From contig VXNO01000115.1 of assembly GCA_009840575.1 (NCBI GenBank), forward strand, positions 1 through 49,221: DNA of 49,221 nt. Reading direction: 5' to 3'. This DNA is from Chloroflexota bacterium. GTDB taxonomy: Bacteria; Chloroflexota; Anaerolineae; Aggregatilineales; Phototrophicaceae. Both the position numbers and the translations under genes were made by a program. The notes below the pieces were generated by a model. It saw only the letters and a list, made by a program, of their open reading frames with translations. It made no database searches and was not told where the DNA came from. Numbering within the stretch: the stretch's first letter is position 1; each line of letters opens with the position of its first letter. Positions 1 to 7,571 of this stretch are shown piece by piece.

Positions 1-844
1 TGGTTTTGATGATGCGTTCAAGCAAAGCGAGAGGTTTTTGAGTGGGATAGCCTAGGTACTCATTCGAGCGCCCTACAGGGCTGAATTCTGCCCACCAATC
101 TTCTGGTACTTTGCCTAACTGAGCTAATTCTTGATTGCGTTTAGTATCATGCCCGCCACTGAAAATTGTGGATTTACCAGCGCCTTCCTTGTACTTCTTC
201 TTGAATCGTTCAACATAGCTTTCGCTATACGGGACCCGTACATCGTCTCGATTGAACTCCCATTGGTCCCCATTCGTGTAGAATAGAATAGTGTCGTGTT
301 TTCGTGGAAACCAGCGTGTTGTGTTCGAGGGACCCGTATAACACCAGATAATCTCATTGCGGAAATTCTCCTTCTGAAAGGTCGCGTCCATCGTTGCTTT
401 CAAGTAATGACTCGCATACCAATCACAATGCAGGTAGATGCTGCCAGTCGGCTTCAACACCGCTTTCATCGCCAGGAGACGCTCCGACATATTCAGCAGA
501 TAAGCCGCCAAGCTGTTCTGCCTTTTCCGCCTGCTCCCCCTCCTCAAGGGCACTTGTTCTATGCGCTGCGCCACCTCAACAATCATCGCCAGCGTCGGGC
601 GCGGCTCGGGCAGCTTGCGAAACTCCGCCAGCCGCGCATCGTCATCGGCTGTCCATGTCCAGGTATCCACAAAAGCCTCGACTGGCTCATAGCCTTTGTC
701 CTTGCCTTTGAAGGGCAGGTTGTACTTGGCGTTAGAATTGAAAGGCGGGTCGAGGTAGATGAGGTCAACCGATTCGGGCTGGATGTAGTCGCGCAGGATA
801 TCCAGGCAATCGCCTCGGTAGAGCTTACGTATTGTGTTGGACAT
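1..844 (-). CDS. Site-specific DNA methyltransferase, partial (C-terminus beyond window)
   Basis: The minus strand is open from an ATG at 844 to the window edge (281 codons). The product starts MSNTIRKLYRGDCLDIL and has the catalytic DPPF motif (LDPPFNSN, residues 31-38), then GSIYLHCDWYASHYLK, NEIIWCY and finally YPTQKPLALLERII, the motif that normally directly precedes the AdoMet-binding FxGxG loop. DPPF before the FxGxG loop is the beta-class order of N6-adenine/N4-cytosine methyltransferases, as in type III Mod subunits and orphan enzymes. It would methylate DNA at an unknown target. The AdoMet loop and stop must lie just outside the window. No restriction gene is visible beside it, so orphan versus restriction-modification cannot be decided. 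The gene is divergent from the dehydrogenase at 935. Confidence 0.85.
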   Translation of the reverse strand, partial: MSNTIRKLYRGDCLDILRDYIQPESVDLIYLDPPFNSNAKYNLPFKGKDKGYEPVEAFVDTWTWTADDDARLAEFRKLPEPRPTLAMIVEVAQRIEQVPLRRGSRRKRQNSLAAYLLNMSERLLAMKAVLKPTGSIYLHCDWYASHYLKATMDATFQKENFRNEIIWCYTGPSNTTRWFPRKHDTILFYTNGDQWEFNRDDVRVPYSESYVERFKKKYKEGAGKSTIFSGGHDTKRNQELAQLGKVPEDWWAEFSPVGRSNEYLGYPTQKPLALLERIIKT

Positions 845-899
845 GGCCTTTTCCTGGCAGAATATCGAAAATATGCGTGAAACCCCGCACTGTGTAGAT

Positions 900-905
900 T
901 ATAAT
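900..905 (+). promoter_or_regulatory. Candidate -10 box (TATAAT) for the dehydrogenase gene
   Basis: A consensus TATAAT lies 30 nt before the ATG at 935, in the short divergent spacer with the methyltransferase gene. No convincing -35 box is seen at the usual distance. Confidence 0.4.
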
Positions 906-934
906 GCGCTTTGAGACAGTATCGGAGTCGCAAT

Positions 935-2086
935 ATGAAAGCCTTGACCCTATCCGCCGACTGGGTACCAAAACCCGGCTACGACCTGACCGCCAGCGAA
1001 CGCGAGCTGCGCCGCCCCCGCAATGCCAATATGGTCTGGCGCTCGCCGCGTCTATCGCTTGGGGATGCGCCCGACCCCAGCCTGCTGCCCGACCAGGTCA
1101 TGCTGGAAGTCGCGGCGGTGGGCATCTGTGGCAGCGACATGCACATGTACGAAGCCGGGGCTGATGGCTATATGATCTACCCGGGCTTGGTCTGCACGCC
1201 CAACATCCTGGGGCATGAATTCGCCGGGCGCATCATCGAGGTCGGCAAGGCGGTGCGCGGCCTGCGCGTGGGCGATTTAGTGGCGGTCGAGGAGATACAA
1301 TGGTGTGGGCAATGCACAGCCTGTCGGCGCGGCTTCGTCAATCATTGCCTGGATATTGAAGAAATCGGCTTCACCATCCCGGGCGCGATGGCGCAATACC
1401 TGCCCGTGCGCGCCAAATACTGCTGGAAGCTGGACGAAATCGCCGCAGCCTATGGCGAAGAAGAAGCGCTGATTATGGGCGCGATGGTCGAGCCGACCGG
1501 CGTGTCCTATCAAGGTTTGTTCAACCGCCTGCACAATTGGCTGCCCGGCAACAATGTCGTCATTTTTGGCGCGGGACCCATCGGGCTGGCGGCGCAAGCT
1601 TTGGTCATCGCCGCGGGCGCCGGGCGCGTCATCGTCTTTGACCCATCCACCAGCCGCCGCGAAATCGCCATGAAGATGGGCGCGTCGGCAGCGCTCGACC
1701 CCCGCGATATCGACCTGGACGCCGCCATCATGCAGTACACCCTGGGGCGTGGCGTGGATTATGTGGTGGAATGCGCAGGCTTCGCTGACAAGACCATTGA
1801 GCCGCTTGACCGCTGCCTGGCGGTGAATGCCAGCATCATCGACATCGGCATGGGCGGCGACAACCCGACCTTGCCTATCGTCGCCTACAAGCGCATGGGC
1901 GTGCAGTACGCCGGCTCACTTGGTCATGCGGGCGGTCCTTTCCAGCAGGTCATCCGCATGATGGCATCGGGACGCATCGACATGCGCCAGATGGTCAGCG
2001 CGCGCATGCCGCTGGACGATGCCGTCGCCGCTTTTAAGCGACTGGAAAGCCGCCAGGACGCAAAAATTATCTTGCAGCCGAACTAA
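935..2086 (+). CDS. Zinc-dependent scyllo-inosose 3-dehydrogenase-like enzyme (MDR family)
   Basis: The 383-aa product is a zinc-containing medium-chain dehydrogenase. Seen: CGICGSDMHMYE and LGHEFAG (catalytic zinc site), structural-zinc cysteines in WCGQCTACRRGFVNHC, and the Rossmann loop GAGPIGLAAQ. The start MKALTLSADW, the segment RNANMVWRSP and the phrase GFTIPGAMAQYLPVRAKYCW closely recall the inositol-pathway enzyme annotated as scyllo-inosose 3-dehydrogenase, which oxidises an inositol-derived ketone with NAD+. The ATG at 935 is chosen over the in-frame TTG at 911 because GGAG lies about seven bases upstream and family members start MKALT. No other inositol catabolic gene is present here, so the substrate is inferred from similarity; a general sorbitol/threonine-type dehydrogenase is the alternative. 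Confidence 0.85.
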   Translation: MKALTLSADWVPKPGYDLTASERELRRPRNANMVWRSPRLSLGDAPDPSLLPDQVMLEVAAVGICGSDMHMYEAGADGYMIYPGLVCTPNILGHEFAGRIIEVGKAVRGLRVGDLVAVEEIQWCGQCTACRRGFVNHCLDIEEIGFTIPGAMAQYLPVRAKYCWKLDEIAAAYGEEEALIMGAMVEPTGVSYQGLFNRLHNWLPGNNVVIFGAGPIGLAAQALVIAAGAGRVIVFDPSTSRREIAMKMGASAALDPRDIDLDAAIMQYTLGRGVDYVVECAGFADKTIEPLDRCLAVNASIIDIGMGGDNPTLPIVAYKRMGVQYAGSLGHAGGPFQQVIRMMASGRIDMRQMVSARMPLDDAVAAFKRLESRQDAKIILQPN

Positions 2087-2113
2087 AACGATTCATCGCG
2101 GAGACAAGCGGCT

Positions 2114-2335
2114 ATGGGAGACTGGATACTGATATTGGGCGGCATCGTCTTCTGGGTATTGGGCGCCTTGTGCTGGTGGCGGCGCGACCTGGTGTGGCGG
2201 CTGTATTCGCTGGAGCCGCGCTGGCGGGCAGATAACCCCGAACGCAGCGCTGCCTGGGATGAGAAAACCCGCCGCTCCGCCTATATCTTCGTGCTGGCGG
2301 GTGTAGTTTTCGTGGCGCTGGGCTTGTTGATTTAA
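2114..2335 (+). CDS. Small two-helix membrane protein (73 aa)
   Basis: Short protein with two predicted membrane helices: residues about 4-21 (ILILGGIVFWVLGALCWW) and 55-73 (YIFVLAGVVFVALGLLI), joined by a charged loop rich in Arg, Glu and Trp. It starts 27 nt after the dehydrogenase stop and is probably co-transcribed with it. GGAG at about 2099-2102 could serve as a distant ribosome-binding site. The family is not recognised and no catalytic motif is visible. Its stop overlaps the convergent dipeptidase stop by four bases. Confidence 0.6.
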   Translation: MGDWILILGGIVFWVLGALCWWRRDLVWRLYSLEPRWRADNPERSAAWDEKTRRSAYIFVLAGVVFVALGLLI

Positions 2336-3708
2336 GACACCGCCCCCAAATTATGATACAGGCGCACGCCCGCCTCCAGCCCGCTGCAGAAGCTGTCGAT
2401 ATCCAGGTACTCGTTGGGTGAGTGGATGCCTTCGCCATGCCCGTAGGCGAATGCTGTGATGGGCAAGCCAATCAGCCGATTGAAGACGCCCAGGATGGGG
2501 ATGCTGCCGCCGGTGCGGACTAGCTGCGCGCGCTGCCCAAAGGTAGCGGCAATGGCTGATTGCACCGCTTCCAGCCAGGGGCCGTCCATATCCAGTTGGA
2601 AGTACCAAGCCTCTTCGCCGATATTGCATTCGACTTGCACGGTCTCGCTTGCAAAACTCTCGATGTGCATTTTGAGCTGCTGCGAAACGACTGTCGGGTC
2701 TTGGTCGGGCGCGAGCCGCATAGTAACTTTGAAACCGGCTTCGGCGGGGATAATGGTCTTGCTGCCGGGGCCTTGATAGCCGCCCCACATGCCGTTGATA
2801 TCCAGCGTTGGGTAGACCGTGGCGCGCTCCGCAGCCGGGGCAAGGCCCTCGCCCCAGAATTGAGCGACGCCGGCATTTTCGCGCAGCGCCTCGGCATCAA
2901 ACCCAGCGGCGATGCGCGCTTTTTCGCCGGGGCTGGCTTCTTGCAGGGCGTCATAATAACCGGGCAGACAAACGCGCCCGGCCTCATCATGCAAGCTGCC
3001 GATGATCTTGCCCGTTACATGCAGCGGGTTCTGCACGATGCCGCCGTAGAGCCCGGAGTGGATATCGGCGCTGGGTCCCGTCACGCGCACCTCGGCGCTG
3101 ACGATGCCGCGCCCGGCATAGACCAGTTGCGGCGCATCCGGCTGCAGGTCGCCATCGCAATTCAGCAGCACATCAGCGCTGAGCCGCTCTTTGTTGGTGG
3201 CAACGAAAGTTTCAATGCTGGGCGAGCCGGATTCTTCTTCGCCCTCGAACATAATCTTGACATTGACCGGCAGCTCGCCATTTGCTCGCAGCAGCGCTTC
3301 GAAGGTTTTGAGATTGCCCCAGACGCCGGCTTTGTTGTCGGATGCGCCCCGCGCGTACATACGCCCAGCGCGGATGGTACCGGTGAAGGGCTCGCTATCC
3401 CACAGCGGCAACGGGTCGACCGGCTGCACATCATAATGGGCATAGACCAGCACGGTCGGTTTGTCCGCGCCAGCCCGTAGCCATTCGCCATAGACAACCG
3501 GATGCCCGCCAGTGGCGACAGCTTCGCAATTCTCAAAACCAAGCGCGCGCAGCTCCGTGACGATCCACTCAGCGCAGGCTTTTACATCCGCGTTGTGGGC
3601 GGGGTCCGCGCCGATGGATGGGAAACGTAGCAATTGCTTGTAATCTTCCAGCATGTTGTCGCGCGTTTCTTGCAGGTAGTCGATGGCATTCTGGATTGTG
3701 TCAGACAT
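2332..3708 (-). CDS. M20 family metallodipeptidase (CNDP-like)
   Basis: A 458-aa cytosolic M20/M28-superfamily hydrolase of usual length for the dipeptidase subgroup. Di-zinc site residues are visible: YAHYDVQPVD (His91, catalytic Asp93), the bridging Asp124 in GASDNKAG, the catalytic-base/metal Glu pair Glu158-Glu159 in EGEEESGSPS, and a C-terminal metal His in GEGIHSPNEYLD. The dimerisation (lid) domain sits between, with GPSADIHSGLYGG. It should hydrolyse dipeptides or N-acyl/N-carbamoyl amino acids; the substrate cannot be read from sequence. It is monocistronic, divergent from the two-component system and convergent with the small membrane protein, whose stop codon it overlaps. Confidence 0.92.
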   Translation of the reverse strand: MSDTIQNAIDYLQETRDNMLEDYKQLLRFPSIGADPAHNADVKACAEWIVTELRALGFENCEAVATGGHPVVYGEWLRAGADKPTVLVYAHYDVQPVDPLPLWDSEPFTGTIRAGRMYARGASDNKAGVWGNLKTFEALLRANGELPVNVKIMFEGEEESGSPSIETFVATNKERLSADVLLNCDGDLQPDAPQLVYAGRGIVSAEVRVTGPSADIHSGLYGGIVQNPLHVTGKIIGSLHDEAGRVCLPGYYDALQEASPGEKARIAAGFDAEALRENAGVAQFWGEGLAPAAERATVYPTLDINGMWGGYQGPGSKTIIPAEAGFKVTMRLAPDQDPTVVSQQLKMHIESFASETVQVECNIGEEAWYFQLDMDGPWLEAVQSAIAATFGQRAQLVRTGGSIPILGVFNRLIGLPITAFAYGHGEGIHSPNEYLDIDSFCSGLEAGVRLYHNLGAVS

Positions 3709-3793
3709 AGGTGCGCCTCTTTGAGAGTCTGCTTGTCAATTTGCTGGATTAAACCACAGAAGCAATTGGAAGTATGTAATGAAAATATCATCC

Positions 3794-3849
3794 CCCCAGA
3801 GGCACAGAATCTTTGTTCCCTTTGCGTGCTTTGTGTCTTTGTGGTTAAA
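3794..3849. repeat. CACAAAG/CTTTGTG periodic dispersed repeat
   Basis: The intergenic stretch contains CCAGAGGCACAGAATC followed by a CTTTGTG-type tract ending CTTTGTGGTTAAA. A 21-nt block (3829-3849) recurs identically at 9187-9207, directly before menD. The element has a roughly 9-nt periodicity of (T)CTTTGTG units. Function unknown. Confidence 0.75.
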
Positions 3850-3932
3850 ATTTCACCGACTTACTTGTGATTGCCTCGCTGCCGCTGTGATGAAAAAAAC
3901 GCTACAATACGCTCAGTGGAGGCTGGATAGCG

Positions 3933-4652
3933 ATGCTAAAACATATTCTCGTCGTCGATGACGAGCGCACCATCCGTGAAGTCGCCCGGCGCTACCTTGA
4001 GCTAGAAGGCTATGTCGTTACGGAAGCGGAGACAGGTCCCCAGGCGCTGTCGCTGCTACACGCGGGACGCCCCGACCTGATCGTGCTGGATGTGATGCTG
4101 CCGGGCACGGACGGATTCGCCATCACGCGTCGCCTGCGCCAGCATGAGGACTTCAGCCCCCTGCGCGCGGCTGGCGATATTCCTATCATCTTGTTGACTG
4201 CCCGCAGCAGCGAGGTCGACCGCGTGGCGGGCTTGGAGCTGGGCGCGGACGACTACCTCACCAAGCCATTCAGCCCGCGTGAGTTGGTGGCGCGGGTCAA
4301 GGCGGTCTTGCGGCGCTCCAGCCCGACGGCAAAAGCCACCAGCGACCAGGCAATCACTGTTGGCGCTGTGTGGCTGGATCCCGCGCGGCGCGCGGCCAGC
4401 GTCGCCGGCAAGCAAATGACGCTCACCGCCAAAGAATTTGACCTGTTGGCTTTTTTCATGCGCAACCGCAGCCAGGTATTCAGCCGCAGGCAGTTGCTCG
4501 ACCAGGTCTGGGGCTATCAATTTTATGGCGATGAGAGCACGGTCACGGTGCATGTGCGCCGCCTGCGCGAGAAGCTGGAGCGCAACCCCAGCCAGCCCGA
4601 TTACATCCAGACAGTCTGGGGCGTCGGCTACAAGTTTGAAGCGCCGGACTAA
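3933..4652 (+). CDS. OmpR/PhoB-family response regulator
   Basis: A 239-aa DNA-binding response regulator. The receiver domain (residues 1-120) shows the acidic pair Asp9-Asp10, phospho-acceptor Asp53 in IVLDVMLPG, Thr89 and Lys111 in LTKPFSPREL. The C-terminal winged helix contains LTAKEFDLLAFFMRN, SRRQLLDQVWGY and the recognition/wing segment TVTVHVRRLREKLE, ending QTVWGVGYKFE. It is phosphorylated by the histidine kinase encoded 8 nt downstream. The receiver has a small insertion (HEDFSPLRAAGD) between alpha3 and beta4. Target genes are unknown; the weak TACAAT at about 3904-3909 may be its own -10 box. Confidence 0.93.
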   Translation: MLKHILVVDDERTIREVARRYLELEGYVVTEAETGPQALSLLHAGRPDLIVLDVMLPGTDGFAITRRLRQHEDFSPLRAAGDIPIILLTARSSEVDRVAGLELGADDYLTKPFSPRELVARVKAVLRRSSPTAKATSDQAITVGAVWLDPARRAASVAGKQMTLTAKEFDLLAFFMRNRSQVFSRRQLLDQVWGYQFYGDESTVTVHVRRLREKLERNPSQPDYIQTVWGVGYKFEAPD

Positions 4653-4660
4653 GCGAGCTC

Positions 4661-5905
4661 ATGCGACTGCCACGCCACCCCACCCTGGTCTTCTTTAGCC
4701 TGCTGATCATCCCTATCGCTGGCACGCTCTTCAGCGAGCTGGTCATGTTCGACCTGCCCGGCAACGAGGTGCAGCAATTGGTCGCTTTTATGATTATCAC
4801 CGGCATCAGCAGTTCATTTTTGTCCTATGCCTTGTATCGGCTCGGCGTGCTGGAATGGTTCCGCAGCCTGCGCTGGGCGATCTGGATGGTCATCGCCCTG
4901 CTGGTGCTGATGATCTTCTTGAATGTCTGGGTCATCGCGCGCTTCACCTTCATCCAGATGCACTACCTGGCGCTGACATCGCTGCTGCTGGTCTTTGCGG
5001 GTTTGTCGGCATTGAGCATCGGCTTCTTCGCCTCAAAGACCATGACCGACCGCCTGTCGCAGCTCAGCGAGGCGACCAGCGCGTTGGCTGGGCAAGATTT
5101 CACTGTGCGGCTGGCTATCAGCGGCAATGATGAAATTGCCCAACTGGCGGATACCTTCAACCAGATGGCGCAAAAGCTGGGCGAAGTCGAAGCGCAAAAA
5201 GCCGAGCTCGAGCAGACGCGCCGCGACTTGACCGCCTGGGTATCGCACGATTTGCGCACGCCGCTGGCCTCGCTGGCAGTGATGATCGAGGCGCTGCAAG
5301 ATGGCGTCGTCAGTGATGAAGCGACTGTACAACGCTACCTGGCCGGCAGCCGCGCCGAAATCGAGCATCTGACCGCCTTGATCGACGACTTGTTCGCCCT
5401 GGCACAGTTGGATGTCGGGCACCTCAACCTGAATTGGCAGAGCGCTTCCATCCGCGATTTGATTTCTGACACGCTCGGCAGCATGCGCCGACAAGCGCAG
5501 CAAAGCGAAATCGCGCTGCATGGCGAGGTGGAAGACGATGTGGATGTCATCCAGATGGCGACGGACAAAATCCAGCGCGTGCTGAGCAACCTAGTCGACA
5601 ACGCTATCAAATACAGCGCCAGTGGCGAAAGCGTCACCCTGCGCGCCTGGCGGGCGGATGGCGATATCCGTATCGACATTCACAACAGCGGCGCATACAT
5701 CCCCAGCAATGTGCTGCCGCGCTTGTTCGAGAGCTTTTATCGTGGCGAAGGCTCGCGGGCGCAGGCGCAGGATGGCGCGCGTGGCACGGGCTTGGGCTTG
5801 GCGATCGCGCGCGGTTTTATCGAAGCGCACGGCGGACGGATATGGGCGACCAGCAGCCAAGACAGTGGCACAACCTTCAGCTTCACCCTGCCCCAACCGC
5901 CCTAG
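4661..5905 (+). CDS. Membrane sensor histidine kinase (HAMP-HisKA-HATPase)
   Basis: The 414-aa kinase has about four membrane helices in the first 125 residues (roughly 8-27, 40-60, 72-93, 103-124) with almost no extracytoplasmic domain, suggesting it senses within the membrane or through a partner. A HAMP linker (about 122-175) precedes the HisKA domain with His196 in VSHDLRTPLASL. The ATPase domain has the N-box NLVDNAIKYS and the G2 box RGTGLGLAIARGF. The G1 box reads HNSGAYIP rather than the usual DxGxGI, a mild deviation. It forms a cognate pair with the regulator 8 nt upstream. Its stop codon overlaps the convergent deaminase stop (shared CTAG). Confidence 0.92.
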   Translation: MRLPRHPTLVFFSLLIIPIAGTLFSELVMFDLPGNEVQQLVAFMIITGISSSFLSYALYRLGVLEWFRSLRWAIWMVIALLVLMIFLNVWVIARFTFIQMHYLALTSLLLVFAGLSALSIGFFASKTMTDRLSQLSEATSALAGQDFTVRLAISGNDEIAQLADTFNQMAQKLGEVEAQKAELEQTRRDLTAWVSHDLRTPLASLAVMIEALQDGVVSDEATVQRYLAGSRAEIEHLTALIDDLFALAQLDVGHLNLNWQSASIRDLISDTLGSMRRQAQQSEIALHGEVEDDVDVIQMATDKIQRVLSNLVDNAIKYSASGESVTLRAWRADGDIRIDIHNSGAYIPSNVLPRLFESFYRGEGSRAQAQDGARGTGLGLAIARGFIEAHGGRIWATSSQDSGTTFSFTLPQPP

Positions 5906-6288
5906 TCCACCAGCGCGTAACATTCATCCAGCCGCAGCTCGACCAGCTCAATGCCATGCGCCTGCATGAATTCCCGCGATGGCGCATTGTGCGACCAGCT
6001 TGCGCCGATGATGACACGCGGGATTTGGTAGCGCACGATAGCCCCCGCGCACATCAAACACGGAAAGGCGCTGGTATAAAGCACAGTATCGGCATAGCTT
6101 TCCTGCAAGCCCGCCGCCTTGATGGCTTCCATCTCACCGTGGCTGAGCGGGTCATTGTTTTGGATCATCCTGTTGCGCCCCCGTCCGATGACCTGCCCGC
6201 CACGCACCAGCGCCGCGCCAAAGGGGCTGCCGCCTTCCGCTTTGGTGGCGCGCGCTTCCTCGATAGCGACGCGCATGAATTCGTCCAT
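5902..6288 (-). CDS. Zinc-dependent nucleoside/cytosine deaminase
   Basis: A 128-aa single-domain cytidine-deaminase-fold enzyme. Zinc ligands and proton shuttle are visible: His50-x-Glu52 (SHGEMEA) and PCLMC (Cys77, Cys80). The surrounding text, GRGRNRMIQNNDPLSHGE and AIVRYQIPRVIIGAS, resembles fungal-type cytosine deaminases and bacterial guanine deaminases more than TadA, which has a different C-terminal region. It should hydrolytically deaminate a nucleobase in salvage. A TATACT on the minus strand (complement of 6317-6322) may be its -10 box. Confidence 0.85.
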   Translation of the reverse strand: MDEFMRVAIEEARATKAEGGSPFGAALVRGGQVIGRGRNRMIQNNDPLSHGEMEAIKAAGLQESYADTVLYTSAFPCLMCAGAIVRYQIPRVIIGASWSHNAPSREFMQAHGIELVELRLDECYALVD

Positions 6289-6358
6289 GCTGTTTATCCC
6301 CTCGTCTTTCGCCCTGAGTATACCTTGCCTGCTTGCCCCAAGGCAGCAAACGCTGTGT

Positions 6359-6364
6359 TATAAT
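6359..6364 (+). promoter_or_regulatory. Candidate -10 box (TATAAT) for the 6441 gene
   Basis: A consensus TATAAT lies 77 nt before the ATG at 6441 in the divergent spacer; no strong -35 box. The predicted leader would be about 70 nt. Confidence 0.4.
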
Positions 6365-6440
6365 CTCGGCGGCGAGTTGATTCAGCTGCCTGGCTGAGCT
6401 TGCAGCAATTCTTTTTTCAATTTCTCAGGAGCTTCCCAAA

Positions 6441-6881
6441 ATGGCGGAAAAAGCAAATGACGCGCACACTGATTTGAGGAACAACCAACACGGCATCATC
6501 ACCATCGTGGCTGTGGTCGTAGCCGCTGCTGCGGGCTTGTTGCTTCGCAATGACCTGCTCTTTGGCTTGGTGATGGGCACGATCTACTTAAGCTCATTTC
6601 GAGCAGGACCCAAAGTAGCCACCGCGATTGCCGAGAACGCCGAAGAGTCGCAAGCGCCAGCGCACATCATTGGCAGCATCGTCGCCGGTATCGTTGCCAG
6701 CGCCATCGCGGCAGTCATCCTTCTCATTATTCGCAGCCTGGTGGGCGAGGCAATCAATGTAACGGCGGACGACAACATCATCGTGCAGATAATCAAACAC
6801 TTTTTTGATGCCTGGGCATGGCTGCCTGCGGGCTTGGGCTTGGCAATCGGCTCGCTGACCTATCGGGCTGGCGCGGACTAG
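6441..6881 (+). CDS. Small integral membrane protein, unknown family (146 aa)
   Basis: Predicted helices: about residues 19-55 (two packed segments, GIITIVAVVVAAAAGLLL and DLLFGLVMGTIYLS), 72-98 (HIIGSIVAGIVASAIAAVI) and a C-terminal segment 125-142 (LPAGLGLAIGSLTYRAG). A polar N-terminal 18 residues precedes them. AGGAG at about 6426-6430 gives a good ribosome-binding site for the ATG. No motif assigns a function. It sits alone between a deaminase and the TetR/men operon. Confidence 0.7.
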   Translation: MAEKANDAHTDLRNNQHGIITIVAVVVAAAAGLLLRNDLLFGLVMGTIYLSSFRAGPKVATAIAENAEESQAPAHIIGSIVAGIVASAIAAVILLIIRSLVGEAINVTADDNIIVQIIKHFFDAWAWLPAGLGLAIGSLTYRAGAD

Positions 6882-6955
6882 ACCGCCCGAGCTAGCCGCG
6901 CTGACTTGTGCCGATTGGCGCTTGCCACAATAAGAAATTGTCGCTATCCTCACAA

Positions 6956-6971
6956 TACTGACCAGTCAGTA
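6956..6971. promoter_or_regulatory. Probable TetR-family operator (palindrome)
   Basis: Inverted repeat TACTGAC-CA-GTCAGTA, perfect 7-bp arms with a 2-bp centre, ends 10 nt before the start codon of the TetR gene. Symmetry and position are typical for an autoregulatory operator of this family. Because menF follows the regulator by 2 nt, the same site probably also governs the men genes. Confidence 0.65.
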
Positions 6972-6981
6972 CTGTGCAAAT

Positions 6982-7569
6982 ATGGATTCCCCAGAGAAAC
7001 GCCCCCCCACTCGCGAGCGTATCCTGGATGCGGCGCTCAACATCTTCAGCGCCAAGGGCTTCCACGATACCAAGCTGGACGAAATCGTCGCTGAAGGCAG
7101 CGTCAGCAAAGGCAGCATCTACTTCCACTTCCCCAACAAAGAGAAGCTCTTCATCGCATTGGTCGATCAATTTGCTGATTTGATCGAGCGCCGCGCCAAA
7201 GAAGCCATCGCCCAAGAAGCGCCCGGCATGCAGCGAGTCCGCGCCGCGCTGGAAGCTGTGCTGGAAACATTTGGCAAGTACCGCCGCCCCGCCAAGCTGC
7301 TGCTGGTGCAAGCGGTCGGCTTGGGCAGTGTCTTCGAGCGCAAGCGCCTGGAGGTCAACGACCGCTTCGCCCAGTTGATCCAAATTTACCTGGACGAAGC
7401 TATCGCCGATGGCTCAATCGCTCCGGTCAACAGCCATATCGTGGCGCATGCCTGGATGGGCGCGATCTACAATGTCGTCATCCAATGGGTGTATACGGGC
7501 GAACCCAGCCAGGAAGACATCATGGACGCGCTGCTGCCGCTGCTGCTGAAGAGCGTCGATTATCGCTAG
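6982..7569 (+). CDS. TetR/AcrR-family transcriptional regulator
   Basis: A 195-aa one-component regulator. The N-terminal helix-turn-helix (about residues 10-57) reads TRERILDAALNIFSAKGF, TKLDEIVAEGSVSKGSIYFHF and PNKEKLFIAL, the standard TetR signature. The C-terminal ligand domain (60-195) is all-helical and not assignable to a ligand class. The gene lies 10 nt after a palindrome and 2 nt before menF, so it is most likely an autoregulated repressor of the menaquinone operon. A ligand related to isoprenoid quinone or acyl-CoA metabolism is possible but purely inferred. Confidence 0.9.
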   Translation: MDSPEKRPPTRERILDAALNIFSAKGFHDTKLDEIVAEGSVSKGSIYFHFPNKEKLFIALVDQFADLIERRAKEAIAQEAPGMQRVRAALEAVLETFGKYRRPAKLLLVQAVGLGSVFERKRLEVNDRFAQLIQIYLDEAIADGSIAPVNSHIVAHAWMGAIYNVVIQWVYTGEPSQEDIMDALLPLLLKSVDYR

Positions 7570-7571
7570 CC

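Noticed and set aside
2560-3480. 306-codon plus-strand frame opposite the M20 dipeptidase
   Set aside because: Shadow of the dipeptidase, no recognisable domain.
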